Origin: an uncultured Pseudomonadales bacterium
Lineage (GTDB): Bacteria > Pseudomonadota > Gammaproteobacteria > Pseudomonadales > Azotimanducaceae
Reading direction: 5' to 3'
Assembly (NCBI GenBank): GCA_958296295.1
Contig: OY282460.1
Location: forward strand, 930,001-994,000
Length of the DNA: 64,000 bases
The notes below the pieces were generated by a model that saw nothing but the letters and a program-made list of their open reading frames with translations, did not search any database and was not told the DNA's origin. Position 1 is the stretch's first letter. Each line of letters begins with the position of its first letter. Made by a program: the position numbers and the translations under genes. Positions 63,424 through 64,000 of this stretch are shown in pieces.

Positions 63424-63921
63424 CTACCCCTGCGCCGCCGCCGGTGGGCGTTCCCGAGCGCCCTCGAACTGCGGCACGATGCGCGTGCGTTGGATCTGCT
63501 CCAAGGGCAGGAGATACTCGGCTTCCTCCGCCTGCACCACCACCTCGTCGCCTTCGATGCCGGCGAGCAGGCCCTCGATGCGGCGGTGGCCCTCGAACGG
63601 GAAGGCCAAGCGCACCATGACGCGGCAGCCGACGCTGGCCTCGTACTGCTCGCGGCGAAAGAGGGTGCGGTCGAGGCCGGGGGAGGACACTTCCAAGCGG
63701 TAGGAATCCACGATGGGATCCTCCACGTCGAGCAAAGCGCTCACCTGCGCGCTGACGCGCTCGCAGTCTTCGATGGTGACGCCCGTCGGCGAATCTATGA
63801 ACACCTTGAGTGTGGAACGCCCTCGGCCCCAAGGGCTGTACTCGATGCCCCAGATCTCGCAGCCGAAAGCGCGGGCGGTGGGTGCGATCAGCGCTTCGAG
63901 TTCGCGTTCCTTCTTGGTCAT
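63424..63921 (-). CDS. rimP: Ribosome maturation factor RimP
   Basis: 165 residues from ATG 63921. The N-terminal domain reads ALIAPTARAFGCEIWGIEYS and VFIDSPTGVTIEDCERVSAQ; YRLEVSSPGLDRTLFRREQY is the conserved family core. The C-terminal Sm-like domain is GLLAGIEGDEVVVQAEEAEY. It aids assembly of the 30S subunit. It opens the block, with nusA four bases after its stop. The remaining bases to 64000 show no gene; a T-run near 63990 on the minus strand has no stem that can be seen within the window. Confidence 0.95.
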   Translation of the reverse strand: MTKKERELEALIAPTARAFGCEIWGIEYSPWGRGRSTLKVFIDSPTGVTIEDCERVSAQVSALLDVEDPIVDSYRLEVSSPGLDRTLFRREQYEASVGCRVMVRLAFPFEGHRRIEGLLAGIEGDEVVVQAEEAEYLLPLEQIQRTRIVPQFEGARERPPAAAQG

Positions 63922-64000
63922 GGCTAGGTCTTGGCCTCTCTTTCACCATGCCGCGCGGCCCGCCGTTCGCTTTGGCCGCAAACAAAAAAAGGGCAAAGAT

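Noticed and set aside
63950-64000. Terminator at the right edge (T-run on the minus strand)
   Set aside because: The stem, if any, lies outside the window.

Overview
The window is GC-rich bacterial chromosome, most like a gammaproteobacterium. The right end carries the classical rimP-nusA-infB-rbfA-truB-rpsO-pnp block, all on the minus strand with short spacers or overlaps. NusA has the C-terminal helical extension usual in that class, and a small 4.5S-type SRP RNA sits beside tRNA-Ser(GGA) and queF. The species cannot be named from this sequence.

Layout. 0-4.4 kb (minus): start of a sulfatase, an N-terminally truncated haloalkane-dehalogenase-like gene, a membrane-anchored metallo-beta-lactamase-fold hydrolase, and the first of three related multi-pass membrane proteins. 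4.4-6 kb: relics (relaxase-like pseudogene, HNH fragment, IS4 transposase piece). 6.3-10.1 kb (minus): a complete type III CBASS operon with CD-NTase, HORMA, TRIP13-like ATPase and a TIR-SAVED effector. 10.2-13.1 kb: debris of IS1380 and IS110 elements, an AlpA-type regulator and an integrase scrap. 13.3-17.5 kb: a restriction-modification module of two amino-methyltransferases and a convergent phospholipase-D-fold nuclease resembling BfiI/NgoFVII. 17.5-32.1 kb: a decayed mobilizable integrative element or elements. It holds relics of a second mob gene, a primase-helicase, six 21-bp tandem repeats, a MobV-type relaxase and a P4-type tyrosine integrase. Cargo or chromosomal pieces lie between, including the second membrane paralogue. 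32.2-38.6 kb (minus): third membrane paralogue, an AbiEii-like nucleotidyltransferase with a small partner, an ADP-ribosylglycohydrolase-family protein and a secreted alpha/beta hydrolase.

39-50.9 kb (plus) is a glycan-type biosynthesis cluster. Eight genes are chained by 4-11 bp stop/start overlaps: a double sugar nucleotidyltransferase, TylF-like methyltransferase, GT2 glycosyltransferase, GDPD-like protein, GT-C/P-loop-kinase fusion, HAD phosphatase, class II aldolase and GT-C protein. They probably build, activate and transfer an unusual polyol or sugar. A further GT-C gene follows, and its reading frame is broken at a 13-C homopolymer, which suggests phase variation. A 9-bp tandem repeat inside the cluster supplies both the ribosome-binding sequence and the start codon of the GT2 gene. 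A C-terminal domain ending in an IRTGQF motif recurs three times at the end of the cluster.

50.9-64 kb (minus): a stand-alone copy of that module, tRNA-Ser, SRP RNA, queF, an MFS transporter, a double-hotdog dehydratase and the translation/RNA block. The strongest candidates for new biology are the TIR-SAVED type III CBASS, the phase-variable coupled glycan cluster with its kinase fusion, and the family of three membrane paralogues around the integrase. All functional calls come from reading motifs by eye; no database search was run.
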